From: Chondrosia reniformis
Taxonomy: Eukaryota > Porifera > Demospongiae > Chondrillida > Chondrillidae
Direction: 5' to 3'
NCBI GenBank assembly: GCA_947172415.1
Contig: OX359198.1
Coordinates: 3,565,401-3,629,400, forward strand
Length of the DNA stretch: 64,000 nt
The position numbers and the translations under genes are program-made. Positions 1-13,717 of the stretch are shown in pieces (positions within the stretch are counted from its first letter, which is position 1; each line of letters begins with the position of its first letter). The notes under the pieces are model-generated. The model had not been told where the DNA came from. It worked only from the letters and a program-made list of their open reading frames with translations, and did not search any database.

Positions 1-1880
1 ACTACATATACCTAGTATATACAATTTGTATATACAATTTTGTACATACAAATAGTACATACAACTAGTACATAAAACTACACCATACAACTATTAACTA
101 GTACATACAACTAGTACATATAACTGGAATTAGTACATAAAACTAGTACATACAACTACTACTAACAACTAGTAACGAGTAAATACAATTAGTACATATA
201 ACTAGTACAGACAAATAGTAACACATACAGTACGTACTGCTAGTAAATATAACTAGTACACACTACTAGTACATAAAACTAGTACATATAACTGGTACAT
301 ATAACTGGTACATATAACTAGTACATATAAACAGTGCATACAACTACTTCATAAAACTAGTCCATACAACTAGTACATGCAACAAGTATCTAGTACATAC
401 AAATAGTAACACATACAGTACATACTGCTAGTAAATATAACTAGTACACACTACTAGTACATAAACTAGTACATATAACTGGTACATACAACTGGTCCAT
501 ACAACTAGTACAAAGAACTTGAAACCAGTAAATACTACTAGTTCATAGAACGAGTACATAATACTATAGAGAACATACAACTTGAATATACATCTAGTAC
601 ATAGCTAATATTAAAAACTAGTATATACATACAACTATTAAGTACAACTGGTACATAACTAGTACATTCCAAATAGAACACACACCTAGCACATACAATT
701 AGTACCTACAACTAGTACATTCAATTAGTCCATACAACTAGGACAAACAACTAAGACATATAACTAGTACATACATCTACTACATATAACTAGTAAATAC
801 ACATATACCTAGTAATTATGAATAGTACATACAACTAGTACATACAGCTAGTGCATATAATTACTACATATAACTAGTACACAAAAATATAACAAGAAAA
901 TACACATATAACTGGAACTTATAAATAGTACATACACATAGTTCATACAATTAGTACATACAACTATAACATACAACTTTTACATACAGCTAGTTCCTAC
1001 AACTACTAAATATAACTAGGACTAGTACATAAAACTAGTGAATACAAGTAGTATATACAATTAGAAAATACAACTATATAGTACATGCATCTAGTACATA
1101 CAACTAGTACACACTAAATAGGACCCACAACTGGTACATACAATTAGTACATACAACTAGAACATTCAACTAGTCTATACAACTAGGACAAACAGCTAGG
1201 ACATATAATTAGTACATACACCTACTACATATAACTAGTAAATACAATTACCTTGTAATATTAATAGTACATACAACTGGTAAATACAACTAGTACCTAA
1301 AACTAGCACATACAACTAGTACATACAACTAGAAACTAGTATGTACAACTAGTTCACTGAATGAGTACATAATACTAGAACGTACAACTTGTATATTCAA
1401 CTAGTATATAACTGCTACACACAACTAGGAAAAACAACTAGGATATATAACTAGTACATACACCTACTACATATAACTAGTACATACAATTTTACCTAAT
1501 AATTATAAATAGTACATACAACTAGTATCTAGTACATACAACTAGTACCTTCCTTGCACCTAGTTTAACTAGTACAAGAATCTACCACTTGTACATACAA
1601 CTAGTACATACAACTAGAACATACAACCAGTACATAGCTAGTACATACAGCTAGTAGATACATACAACTAGTACATACAACTAGTACCTACAACTAGTAC
1701 ATATACCTAGTACTAGTCCATACAACTAGTGCATACAACTAGAACTTTTAATTAGTACATATAACTAATACACAATCTACCATATATAACTAATATAGAA
1801 AAATATAACTAGTACATATAAATAGTACATAAACATAGTACATAGAGGTAGTTCATACAACTACTAGTACATCACTGGTA
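1..1880. repeat. 13-bp minisatellite array, block 1
   Basis: Degenerate tandem repeat with a unit near AACTAGTACATAC (13 bp). The core ACTAGT is self-complementary. Units vary by point changes (AATTAGTACATAC, AACTGGTACATAC) and are often shortened or joined out of phase, so the array is old or fast-changing. No open reading frame of note crosses it. The left edge is the window edge, so the true length is unknown. Confidence 0.95.
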
Positions 1881-3180
1881 CCTTATAACTGTTCCTTAGG
1901 GATAGGCTGCCTTATAGCGATCAACACGTAACAAGCGCTAATTAATAAAGAATTTTCGTTTTCAATCGTTAAGAGTGAATGCGTCGTTTAGTGTTATCGG
2001 TTACACACAGGAAGGAATTTAAAATCGTCCATTGTTAAATTGGTTATAGCATCCTTTGGCTTAATTGATTTACATATCGTATATAATCATCTCGCTTCGT
2101 ATCATTGTCTTATAATCGTCTCACTTCGTATCCTATTAATGTTTTATTTAATTGTCTCACTTCGTACGTATTGTATTATACAATTAATGTCTAATATAAG
2201 TCTTAAGTGTGAAAACGGCTTTTCAGAGCTCTTTGCATAGTAGCTATAAAATGATTTACTTCTCTAGCTATTGTCGAATACTTACTTTTTACGTACCTTT
2301 TGTTAACGAAAAATTCGTATGCAGCAACTCTTGCAAAGCCGCAGTTGAACTTCAGAGCAATCTGATTATTGACTGATATCCCTCTTGCCTTTTTGGGGGG
2401 CATAATCTTCTCTGTTGTAGACGAAAATTCGAAAATTGGCGATCCTTAGTGTGAATAACACCTTACGGCGATCCTTGATCACTTGTGTCAACATACATAA
2501 TTACATATATATATCCCAGTTACACAACTTAGGATTTGCGCAATATTAACATCCGGCTGTAAAATTTCACCGTTTGCGCTTCAAATGTGTAAATCATCCC
2601 ATGAATAAACTTATTTGCTAATGAATATGATTTAAATGTTAAGAAATGGCGTCTGTTGCAGAAGTGAAGGAAAATTGCCTATGCGCTTAAGTTAGAAGAT
2701 GCTCATAGTCGTGTAGTCAGCTTAAATGGATTCAGTGAGTGTCATTTAGTAAGAATTAAGAAGTTCGTTTGCGTCTGAGCTTTATTTCCCAAGATATGAA
2801 AGATTAAATAGCATTTACTAATCTATTAAAAGTGTATTTTCACAGTTTTCTTCTCAACGGATGGGCGAATCGAAACGGACTTCTTAATTTTGTTAGAATA
2901 CATTGTAACCTTTCCAATAAAGTATAGAACGTAGTTCTAGCTTTTTCTAGACTAAGCGCCTAGTGTCCGTGAGTTTTAAAATCGGCCCTTTTTAACACGT
3001 TATATCTTCGATATTGGTTGTTCAATCTCGCTCAAATTTTTGATTTCGCTGACATTTAAATAAGCACTTCGATGTATACCAGTTTAAGTTAGAAAATCGT
3101 TTCTGTTAGAACGAAACTTGCTTTTAAAAGTGTTTATAAAAAAACGTAAAAACACGCAGATCAGTCATATGGCACCTGTG
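1881..3180. other. unique island inside the minisatellite
   Basis: About 1.3 kb of non-repetitive DNA separates the two minisatellite blocks, probably an insertion. The only notable frame is a 66-codon minus-strand ORF (2403-2203, starting MPPKKARG, basic), which I do not recognise and which has no visible splice sites or domain. No clear terminal inverted repeat or target duplication was found. It could be a decayed non-autonomous transposon. Confidence 0.5.
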
Positions 3181-6100
3181 ATAGAACGAGTACATAAAAC
3201 TAGGACCTACACACATACTACATATAATTAGTATATAAATATTTAACTAATAAATATGAATAGTGCATCCACATAGTATATATAATTGGGATATTTAACT
3301 TGTTCATACAACTATTATATACAAACAACTAGCATTCAAATTAGTATTTAAAATAAGGTCGTAAAACTAGTTCACACAACTATTAACTAGTACATATAAC
3401 CAGTACAAGCAACTAGTACATACAAATAGTACATACAACTAGTTCATAAAACCAGTACATACAATTAAGTTCATACAACTAGTATTTACAATTAGTAAGT
3501 ACAACTAGTTCATACAACTAGTAACTAGTACATATAACTAGTACATTCAACTAGTACATACAACTAGGACAACCAACTAGGATATATAACTAGTACATAC
3601 ACCAACTACATATAACTAGTAAATACACATATACCTTGTAATTATAAATAGTACATACAACTAGTACATACAGCTAGTGCATACAACTATATAGTATATA
3701 TAACTAGTTCACAAACATATAACTACTACATACATATAACTGGCACTTATAAATAGTACATACACATAGTACATACAAATAGTACATACATCTGCTATAT
3801 ATAACTAGTCCCTACAACTAGTAAAAAGAGAACTACTTCATAAAACTTGTGCATACAACTAGTACATGCAATTAGTACATACAACTAGTACATCCTAACA
3901 GTACACACAAATAGTACATACAACTAGTACATAGAATGGGTCCATAAAACTACTACATACAACTAGAAACTAGTCCATACAACTAGTATATATATAACAC
4001 TAGTACATTTAACTAGTACATAAAACTAGTATATACATACAAAGAGTACATACAACTAATACATAAAATTAGTAAGTACAACTAGTTCACACAACTATTA
4101 ACTAGTACATATAATTAGTACATGCGACTATTACAAACAACTTGTATATACAACTAGTACATACAGCTACTTCATAAAACTAGTATATAGCTAGTACAAA
4201 CAACTAGTGCATACATCTTGTACATACAACTGGTTTATTTCTAGTACATACAACTAGTACATACAACTAGTACATACAACTAGTACCTACAACTAGTAAG
4301 TATGACTAGTATTAGTACATACAACAAGTACATACAATTAGCACATACAAACAGCACATACCACTAGTACATACAAATAGGACATATACCTAGTACATAA
4401 ACATATAAATAGTACATATAAATAGTACATACAACTAGGACAATTACACACAACTGGTACATACAACTAGTACAAAGAATTAGTACATAAAACTAGTTCA
4501 AACAAACAAACAAGTAGTATATAGAAGGGGTTCCTTCCTAGTTCCTAGTATAACTTGTGCTAGAACCTACAACTAGTTCACAAAACTAGTACATACAACT
4601 AATACATACAACTAGCACATATTAATACTACATTTGATTGGTACATACAAATAGCATCAATTACATACAACTAGTATATACAGCTAGTACATTCAACTAG
4701 TATATACAACAACTACATAAACAGGAAGCTACACCTACAATTAGTATATACATACAACTAGTACGTAAAACTGGTACATAACTAGTACATACAACTTGTA
4801 CATAACTAGTACATACAACTTGTACAAAGTACGAGTACATAAAACTAGCATATACAGCTACTACATATACAACAAACTAGTATATACACACAACTAGTAC
4901 ATAATTAGTATTTACAATTAGTATATACATATAACTAGTTCACAAAACTACTACAAACAAATAGTACATACAACTACTACATCCAACTACTGCATACAAC
5001 CAGTACTTACATCTAGTAAATATAACTCGTTCTAGTACATAGAACTAGGACATAAAAGTTATTACTCTTTAGTACCTACTATAACTGGTACTAGAACCTA
5101 CAATTAGCACATACAGCTAGCACATACAACAAGTTCAGGAAACTAGCACAATCAACTGGTGCATACAACTACTACATATAACCAGTACATACACATATAA
5201 CTACTATATAAAAATAGTACATAGACCTAGTACATAAAACTAGTACATACAAAAAGTACATACAACTAGTATATACAACTAGAAACTAGTACATGCAACT
5301 AATTCACAGAACGAGTACATAATACTTGAACATACAACTAGTATATACATTCAACTCGTACGTACAACTAGCCCAAACAGCTAGGACATATAACTAGTAC
5401 ATACACCTACCACATATAACGAGTACATATGCATATACCTAGAAAATATAAATAGTACATACAACTAGTACATACAGTTAGTGCATACAACTTGGATATA
5501 AAACTAGAAAAACACCTACTACATATAACTAATACATAAAAATATAACTAGTTCAAATAAATAGTGCATCCACATAGTACATACAACTAGAACATAAAAT
5601 TAATAGGTACAACTAGTTCATACAACTAGTAACTAGTACTTATAACTAGTACATGCGACTAGCACATACAACTAGTACATACAACTAGTACATTAAACTA
5701 GTCCATACAACTAGGACAAACAACTAGGCCAAATAACTAGTACAAACATCTACTACATATAACTAGTAAATACACATATACCTAGAAATTATGAATGGTA
5801 CAGTCAACTAGTACATACAGCTAGTGAATACAATTAGTACATACAACTAAAACATACAACTGTAAACTAGTACATATAACTAGTTCATTGAACGAGTACA
5901 TAATACCAGCAAGTACAACTTGTATATACAACTAGTGGATAGCTTTTATTTATAACTAGTATATACATACAACTAGTATATACAACTGGTACATAACTAG
6001 TACATACAGCTAGTACCTACAACTTCTAAATATAACTAGGACTAGTACCTAAAACTAGTGAATACAACTAGTACAAACAATTAGTACATAAAACTAGTAC

Positions 6101-7540
6101 ATGCAACTAGTACCTACAACTACGACAAACAGCTAGGACATATAATTAGTACATACACATACTACATATAACTAGTAAATACACATACCTTGTAATTATA
6201 AATAGTATATACAACTAGTACATAAAACTAGTACACACAACTAGTACATACAACTAGAAACTACTATATACAACTAGCTCACAAAATGAGTAATGCTAGA
6301 ACGTACAAATTGTATATTCAACTAGTACATAACTACTACACATAACTAGGAAAGACAACTAGAACATATAAATAGTACATACACCTATACACTACATACA
6401 ACTAGTACATACAACTAGTACATACAACTAGTATATTCTTAGCACTTAATATAACTAGTACAAGAACCTTTTACCTGAACATACAACTAGTACCTACAAC
6501 TAGTGAATATAACTAGTATTAGTACATACAACAAGTAAATACAACTGGTACATGCAACTAATACATACAATTAGTACATAAAACTGGTTCAAACAAACAA
6601 CACAAGTAGTATAGAGAACGAGTTCCTTCCTGGTTGCTAGTATAACTTGTACCAGAATCTACAACTAATTCAAAAAACTAGTACATACAACTAGTACATA
6701 CAACTAGTACAAAGCTAGTACCTACAACCTGTATAAACATACAACTAGTGTATACATACAACTAGTACACAGGATGTGTGCATACAATTAGCACGTACAA
6801 ACTAGTACTTTCAACTAGTACATATAACAAGTACACACACCTACTGCATATAACAAGTACACACACCCACTACATATAACTTATACATAAGCATAAAACT
6901 AGAATATGTAAATAGTACATACACATTGTACATACAACTAGAAACTAGTACATACAACTAGTATACATATAAAGCTAGTACATTTAAATAGTACATACAA
7001 CTAGTACATACAAGTAGTACATAAAATTCCTAGGTACAACTAGTTCATAAAATTTGTAACTAGTAAATTTAATTAGTACATGCGACTAGTATATACAACT
7101 AGTACATACAATTAGTGCATGCAATTAGTATATGCAACTAGGACATATACCTAGTACATAAACCTACTACATATAACTAGTACATACACGTATACCTAGT
7201 AAAAGTAAATAGTACATACAACTAGTACATACAGCTAGCGCTACAACTAGTACAAATAACTTGTAAAAACACTTATAATTAGAACATACAAATAGTAAAT
7301 ACAACTAGTACATACAACTAGTACGTACAACTAGTATATACATACAATTAGTACACAGAACTTGTACATTCAATTAGTACATACAACTACTACATACAAC
7401 TAAAACATACAACTAGTACCTAAAACTAGAAAATATAGCTAGTTCTTCTACATACAACTACTTCTTACAAATAGTACTTTCAACTAGTACATGACACTTA
7501 TAATTAGAACATACAAATAGTTAATACAACTAGTACATTT
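3181..7540. repeat. 13-bp minisatellite array, block 2
   Basis: Same AACTAGTACATAC unit as the block at the left edge, continuing for about 4.4 kb with similar divergence. Occasional local duplications of longer phrases occur. No genes are seen. The array ends just before a reverse-transcriptase remnant. Confidence 0.95.
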
Positions 7541-9700
7541 CTAGCCACACTTAAAGCGATACTTTTGCATTACCAGCTCGACACCTTCATCGTTTGTTAA
7601 ACTCGGTACATCGTCTCATCGATACCCCAGAAACACCTTTTCTGCTTAGACTTATGCTAATGATTAAAGACGTTATTAAAGCACGCGCTTCAGCCAGCCT
7701 TCCCAAACACCCAACAAAAACAACAAGTCCAGAAGGGTTTTTTAAAATTGTGTTTCATAATAAAGGTGTAGAAAAATAGGCCTCTCAGGTATCTTAAACC
7801 AAACGTTAGTGTTAGAAACTGTCCCACCCTTTATACAAAACAAAGAGCCCCCATGTGTAGTATATAAGTATACCCAACCAATAGGACCTCAAATCTTTAA
7901 CTTTTCACAAGCCTCTAAGTCAGATGTCTTTAGAAAACCAGAACCATGTGATTGTCACCAGTCCCCCTTCATTTACAAGCCCCTAGGCCATGTTTTAACA
8001 GGTGACCTAAGTATTGTTAGTAACCCAAAACTTAGAAAACTTCTTAAGAAAGGACCAAAATTTACAGAACCTAATAACTTTAATTGGGTAACTGCTTTAA
8101 AAATGTGTAAGGAAGGTCTTAGAAAATATAAGATTACCTGGGCCCGTAGAGAAAATGTATCTACTTCTGTATATAGTGAGTGGGAAAATGCTGTACTTAA
8201 GAAAATTAATGAAAGGATCTCTAAGCTGTCTAAATCGTATACCAAATCCTCAGTAGCCAAGAAGACCCTTACTTGTCCTAAAATTAAGAAATTCTTAGCA
8301 GACCTACATGATAAGTATGTTATAGCCCTTGCCGATAAGGCCTCTAATAATATAATATTTATATGTAAGTCCTACTATAGACAAATTATTAATGAAGAAC
8401 TAGGCAGTACCTCCACTTATGCTAAACGTACAGTAGAACCCCAACAGTTAATTAGGAAACACATAGATTTCTTAAAACTAGAGAACTTAGAACCTAAACC
8501 AGACTGGTGTAACCTTCCCTCTTTTTACTGGATGCCTAAGCTACATAAAAACCCTTACAGCTACAGATTCATAGCTGCCTCTCACAAATGTTCTACCAAA
8601 CCCCTTTCTAGATTTCTAAATTCGGCACTCAGACTAATTCTCAAACATTTTAGAGAATACTGCCTAGGTATATATAGGAATACTGGTGTTAATGCCTTTG
8701 GATAGTAGAAAACTCACTAGAAGTCTTAGATAGTCTTAGGTCTATACCCACCAGAAAAGCCCAGCTAGCTAGTTTTGATTTTTCTACATTATATACAGTG
8801 ATCCCCCATAACATACTTAAAGATAAGATTACTAACCTTATTCATAGTGCCTATACCTGTAGGAAGTCCCAATATATAGAAGTCTGTCAGTAGCCTTTTG
8901 GTTTAACAATGTCTCCAATAAAGCAGTCACAGTTGTTCATTTAGTAGAGCTCTTTAATTACCTTATTGACAACATTTATGTATGTGTAGACGGTTCTGAA
9001 TTTAAGCAATGTGTAGGTATCCCTATGGGTACTGACTGTGCCCCTGTAGTTGCTAATCTTTTTCTGTTTGCCTATGAGTATGAGTTTATGAAAGGATTAC
9101 TTAAGGATAACATCACCTTAGCTAGTAAATTTTCCAATACTTATAGGTATATTGATGACCTTTTATGTATTAACAACAAGAATGTTGAACTGTCAATTAG
9201 TGATATTTACCCCAAAGAACTTATTCTTATAAAGACAAATACCAGCCCTAAAAATCCCCCTTTTTAGACTTAGATATAACCATTACTAACAATCAATTTA
9301 TCATTAAAGTATATGATAAGCGAGAGGACTTTAACTTTGATATAGTAAATTTCCCCCATTTAGATAGTAATATTCCTAATACCCCAGCCTATGGTGTCTT
9401 TATTTCACAACTAATTAGGTATTCCAGAATATGTAGTGACTTCTCCAGTTTACAGGCTAAACATTTGCAGTTATGCAGTAGGCTTATTAAGCTGGGTTAC
9501 AAATACTTTAAGCTAAAATCAACCTTTAAAACCTTCCTATCCCGGCAGCCTCTAGTTAGAATCAAGTATAAGCAAAAAGTAGCTAGTATGCTTAAGGACT
9601 GTCTTGTGTAACCCCATATTGTGTTACCCCACCTCCAAAGAAATGTTACTACTAAAAGACCTAAGGGTAGACTTACATAATATGTCCTACTTGTGTCTAT
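7541..9700 (+). mobile_element. Penelope-like retroelement remnant
   Basis: A ~2-kb stretch, open in pieces, lies between the minisatellite and the satellite. It reads as one reverse-transcriptase protein spread over several frames. Its right end runs into the first satellite monomer at about 9775. No LTRs, poly-A tail or target duplication were seen. The wording of the protein (FHNKGVEK, HVLTGDLSIV, YWMPKLHKNPYSYRF, MGTDCAPVVANLF, YRYIDDL, YDKREDFNFDIVNFP) is that of a family common in cnidarians, sponges and fish. I place it with Penelope-like elements; no GIY-YIG endonuclease was identified. Confidence 0.65.
7594..9611 (+). pseudogene. reverse transcriptase, Penelope-like type, broken
   Basis: The N-terminal piece (7594-7779) ends FHNKGVEK. 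The next piece (7809-8705) carries the conserved block with HVLTGDLSIV and the fingers motif YWMPKLHKNPYSYRF. A third frame (9025-9267) has MGTDCAPVVANLF and the catalytic YIDD box, in YRYIDDL. After a further stop the C-terminal thumb-like part (about 9265-9611) reads YDKREDFNFDIVNFP and YGVFISQLIRYSRICSDF. Stops and frame changes separate these pieces, so it is a dead copy. The family assignment rests on remembered motif wording. A LINE is less likely because no endonuclease or typical LINE RT blocks are present. Confidence 0.65.
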
Positions 9701-9774
9701 AGTTAATCTGAGTCTGTTTTACCTTTACAAGCAAGAATACTAATAGATTGATAATTAATTCATAAAAGTTAATT

Positions 9775-11606
9775 GGACCTCCATCCTCGTACAATGATGT
9801 TATCCGTAACACCATCGGTCACGTGGGTTCCACAATATATGTTGTAAATGAAGTCCTATTTATATACCACTCACTTTTGACTCTACATATATATGCAATA
9901 TATAAGATATATAATATGCATATAAGATATATACAATATATATTACATATAAGATATATAATACATATATAAGATGTATGCTTTTTTTTCTTTTTTCTGG
10001 ACTCAGCCTTCTATTGAACCAGGGCATCATCGTACCTTGTATCCAGACGATGTCATCCGTAACACCATCGGTCACGTGGGTCACCCTATATATGTTGTAA
10101 ATGATCTCCTATTTATATACCACTAACTTTTGAGTCTACATATATATGCAATATATAAGATATATAATATGCATATAAGATATATACAATATATATTACA
10201 TATAAGATTTATAATACATATATAAGTTTTTTCTTTTTTTAGGACCCAGCCTGGTATTGAACCACGACATCCTCTTAACTTGTGTCCGGAAGATGTCATC
10301 CTTAAGACCATCGGTCACGTCGGTCACCCAATATATGTTGTAAATGAAGTCCTATTTATATACCACTCACTTTTGACTCTACATATATATGCAATATATT
10401 AGATATATAATATGCATATAAGATATATACAATATATATTACATATAAGATATATAATACATATATAAGATGTATGCTTTTTTCTTTTTTTCTTTTTTCA
10501 GGACCCAACTTGGTATTGAACCAGGGCATACTCGTACCTTGTATCCAGACCTTGTCATCCGTAACACTATCGGCCACCTGGGTCACCCAATATATGTTGT
10601 AAATGAAGTCCTATTTATATACCACTCACTTTTGACTCTATATATATATGCAATATATATATATATATATAACATGCATATAAGATATATACAATATATA
10701 TTACATATAAGATATATAATACATATAGAAGATGTATGCTTTTTTTCCTCTTTTCAGGACCCAACCTCGTATTGAACCAGGGCATCCTCGTTCCTTGTAT
10801 CCAGTTGATGTCATCTGTAACACCATCGGTCACCTGGGTCACCCAATATATGTTGTAAATGAAGCCCTATTTACATACCACTAACTTTTGAGTCTGCCAT
10901 ATATATGCATTATATAAGATATATAATATGCATATAAGATATATACAATATATATTACATATAAGATATATAATACATATTTGAGATGTATGCTTTATTT
11001 TCTTTTTTCTTGACCCAACCTGGTATTGAACCCGGGCATTCTCGTACCTTGTATCCAGATGATGTCATCCGTAACACTATCGGTCACCTGGGTCACCCAA
11101 TATATGTTGTAAATGAAGTCCTATTTATATACCACTCACTTTTGAATCTACATATATATGCATTGTATAAGATATATAATATGCATAGAAGATATATACA
11201 ATATATATTACATATAAGATATATAATACATATATAAGATGTATGCTTTTTTTCTTTTTTCACGACCAAACCTGGTATTGAACCACGACATCCTCGTACC
11301 TTGTATCCAGACGATATCATCTGTAACACCATTGGTCATGTCGGTTACACAATATATGTTGTAAATGGAGTCCTATTTATATACCACTCACTTTTGACGC
11401 TACATATATATGAAATATATAAGATATATAATATGCATATAAGATATATACAATATATATTACTTATAAGATATATAATACATATATAAAATGTATCTTT
11501 TTTCCCTTTTTTCTTGATCCAACCTGGTATTGAACCCGGGCATTCTCGTACCTTGTATCCAGATGATGTCATCCATAACACCATCGGTCACGTGGGTTCC
11601 TCAATA
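9775..11606. repeat. ~244-bp satellite array, segment A
   Basis: About seven tandem monomers. Each has a conserved GC-richer half (GGACCCAACCTGGTATTGAA ... GATGTCATCCGTAACACC, then GGTCACGTGGGT and TTGTAAATGAAGTCC) and an AT-rich half built from ATATAAGATATATA sub-repeats, ending in a T-rich tract before CAGGACCC. ORFs of 60-100 codons appear on both strands in every monomer because the unit is short and AT-rich; I treat none as genes. The array is interrupted at 11607 by a DDE transposon and continues at 15454. Confidence 0.95.
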
Positions 11607-11608
11607 TA

Positions 11609-11638
11609 CAGTGATCCACATCTTAAGAGTACATTTTC
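11609..11638 (+). repeat. left terminal inverted repeat of DDE transposon
   Basis: Starts CAGTG directly after the TA at 11607-11608 and pairs with 15424-15453. About 22 of the first 28 positions match, including CAGTG, TCCAC and AAGAGT. Confidence 0.85.
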
Positions 11639-11880
11639 CGTATAAAAACGACAAAACGTTATCAGTCATTTCTTTTACATATTTCCTTACCTTAGCAAGT
11701 GTTATCAAACAGGATTATACCTTTTCCCTTGTCCAGATTGCCAAGGTAAAATTTCCGCTGTTGTTAATACAAACGCATAGGGAAAAATCGCCATTTTTAC
11801 TAAAAGACATAATTGGTCACATTCGATGATGTGACTATAAATTACATAATTCGCGATTTAGCGGCAAATTTAAAGTTACA

Positions 11881-13677
11881 ATGGAACGGACAATTGTTAA
11901 TGAGAATAGCTTATCCAGCAAACGTGTAAACTCTGTTTCTAACCAAAATATTCTTAGAAAAAGAGGTATCAATACCATACTTTGTGACCAAAATGATACT
12001 AATGTCATGCTTCCTAAAAGAAAATCTAAATTGAATGCTGTGGACAAAATTATGGAACAGCAAAGCACTCCTAAACAGGCACGTGGTAATCCTGCTAAGG
12101 CAGCATCAAAACGATTACATAAAAAGAAAAGCAGGGTAAGAGTGCAAAGGTTTAGTAAAAAAAGTAAGGGCCTTTACAAGATGATTAAAGATGAAAGTTA
12201 CCATGTTGAAGAAGCCTGCAATGCCATTGGTCTTTTTCTAGAAAGAACTTTGTCACCAGAATGCAACAAGGCATTATCCATCCACACTTTTTCATGGCTG
12301 TAAAGACTCTTAGGCTTAATCTTTCAGAAGCCAGCAAATTCAGTTCTGACATCACTGGTAACTCTGATCGGGTAATCCAGAAGTGGGCATTAGAGTTTTT
12401 GCTATCCTATTCTCTTGATGAAGACAATCTGGACGAAAGTTTCTTCAGCAATAACAGGGGTAAACACAATAAAGTGGAGAACAGTCTCGTGACCCAGGAA
12501 GACTTCATTGATGAAGCAAGGCAGTTCATTCGGGAGAATGCTAACAAAAGAGGGCAACCAAATCTAACATGCAAAGATTTTGCAGGATGGGTGAGCAACA
12601 AGTGGCAAGTAGACATTGCAGAAGAGACAGCAAGACGATGGATGCATAAATTAGGCTTTGAACAGAAAAGAATCGGAAAGTCTGTATATTTTGATGGTCA
12701 TGAACGGGATGATATTGTGGAGGCCAGACAGGAATACCTGAAAACATTGGAGGAATCTGATCTAAGGGCATATGGTAGCAGTACTGTTCTACAGCAAGGT
12801 GAAAAGGCACTGATTCGGTTATATCATGATGAATCAATTTACTATGTGAATGCCTGTCAAACATTCTACTGGAATGATGGCACCAATACTTCTTTGAAGC
12901 AGAAATCCTTAGGTCAGGCAATAATGGTTTCAGACTTCATCGAAGAAGTGGATGGGTTTCTGAAATTTGGTAATCTGGAGGCAAGAGAGTTGCTTGAGCA
13001 CCAGAAAGACAGCTACTTTGACAATGACAAGTTCGTTAATCAAGTACTTAAAGCAGTAGATATATTTAATGCCAAATACCCAAATGCCCAAGGGCTGTTT
13101 ATATTTGATAATGCACCGTCCCACTGTAACCTCCCAAATGATGCTCTAAATGTCTCAAAAATGAATGTTGGATCTGGTGGACGGCAACCAGTAACGCGTA
13201 ACACATATTTTCATGGAAAGCAGCAGATGATGACCCTTCTGAATGGACAACCCAAGGGTATGCGCATGGTTTTAGAGGAGAGAGGAATCAGGACCAATGG
13301 AATTAATGCAAGCCGGATGAGGGAGGAGCTGCTGAAATTTGATGATTTCAAAAGGACAATCACCTATAGTGAAGGAGAAGATAGAGAGTATGGGTCATTT
13401 GTGCTTGTTCCTCCCAAAATTCCATTGTGAACTAAACCTTATCGAGAGAGTCTGGTGCCATGCCAAAAAATACAGCAATGGACATTGCAATGGCACAATA
13501 ACAAAACTTAGGAAAGTTGTCCCAGAATCCTTAGCAACAGTCACAAAAGAACTAATACTTAGGTTTTTTCATACAGTAAAGGACTATGAACACGGTTACA
13601 GAAATGGACATGATGCATTAGATATTGACTCTGTGGTTAAAACATATAAATCACACAGACGAGTTTATAATTAATGT
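11881..13677 (+). pseudogene. IS630/Tc1/mariner-type DDE transposase, long-spacer clade
   Basis: Three overlapping frames (11881-12303, 12261-13430, 13339-13674) form one transposase of about 590 codons. The first part is lysine/arginine-rich. The second has a probable helix-turn-helix (LTCKDFAGWVSNKW) followed by the catalytic core: first Asp in YHDES (12828), second in FDNAPSH (13107), then MNVGSGGRQPV and PKGMRMVLEERG. The third holds the Glu in FHCELNLIERVW (13444). Spacing is D-92-D and D-~111-E, much longer than classic mariner. Two one-base frame changes are visible, near 12265-12300 and 13345-13355, so this copy is probably dead. Transposases with the FLPKFHCELNPIERVW wording are, as I recall, widespread in fungi and invertebrates. 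Confidence 0.85.
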
Positions 13678-13717
13678 AACGTATAGTCAATACAATTATA
13701 TCATTTAATTTAAAAAC

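Noticed and set aside
1-7540. CRISPR-like array
   Set aside because: There are no constant-length repeats separated by unique spacers; it is a plain minisatellite.
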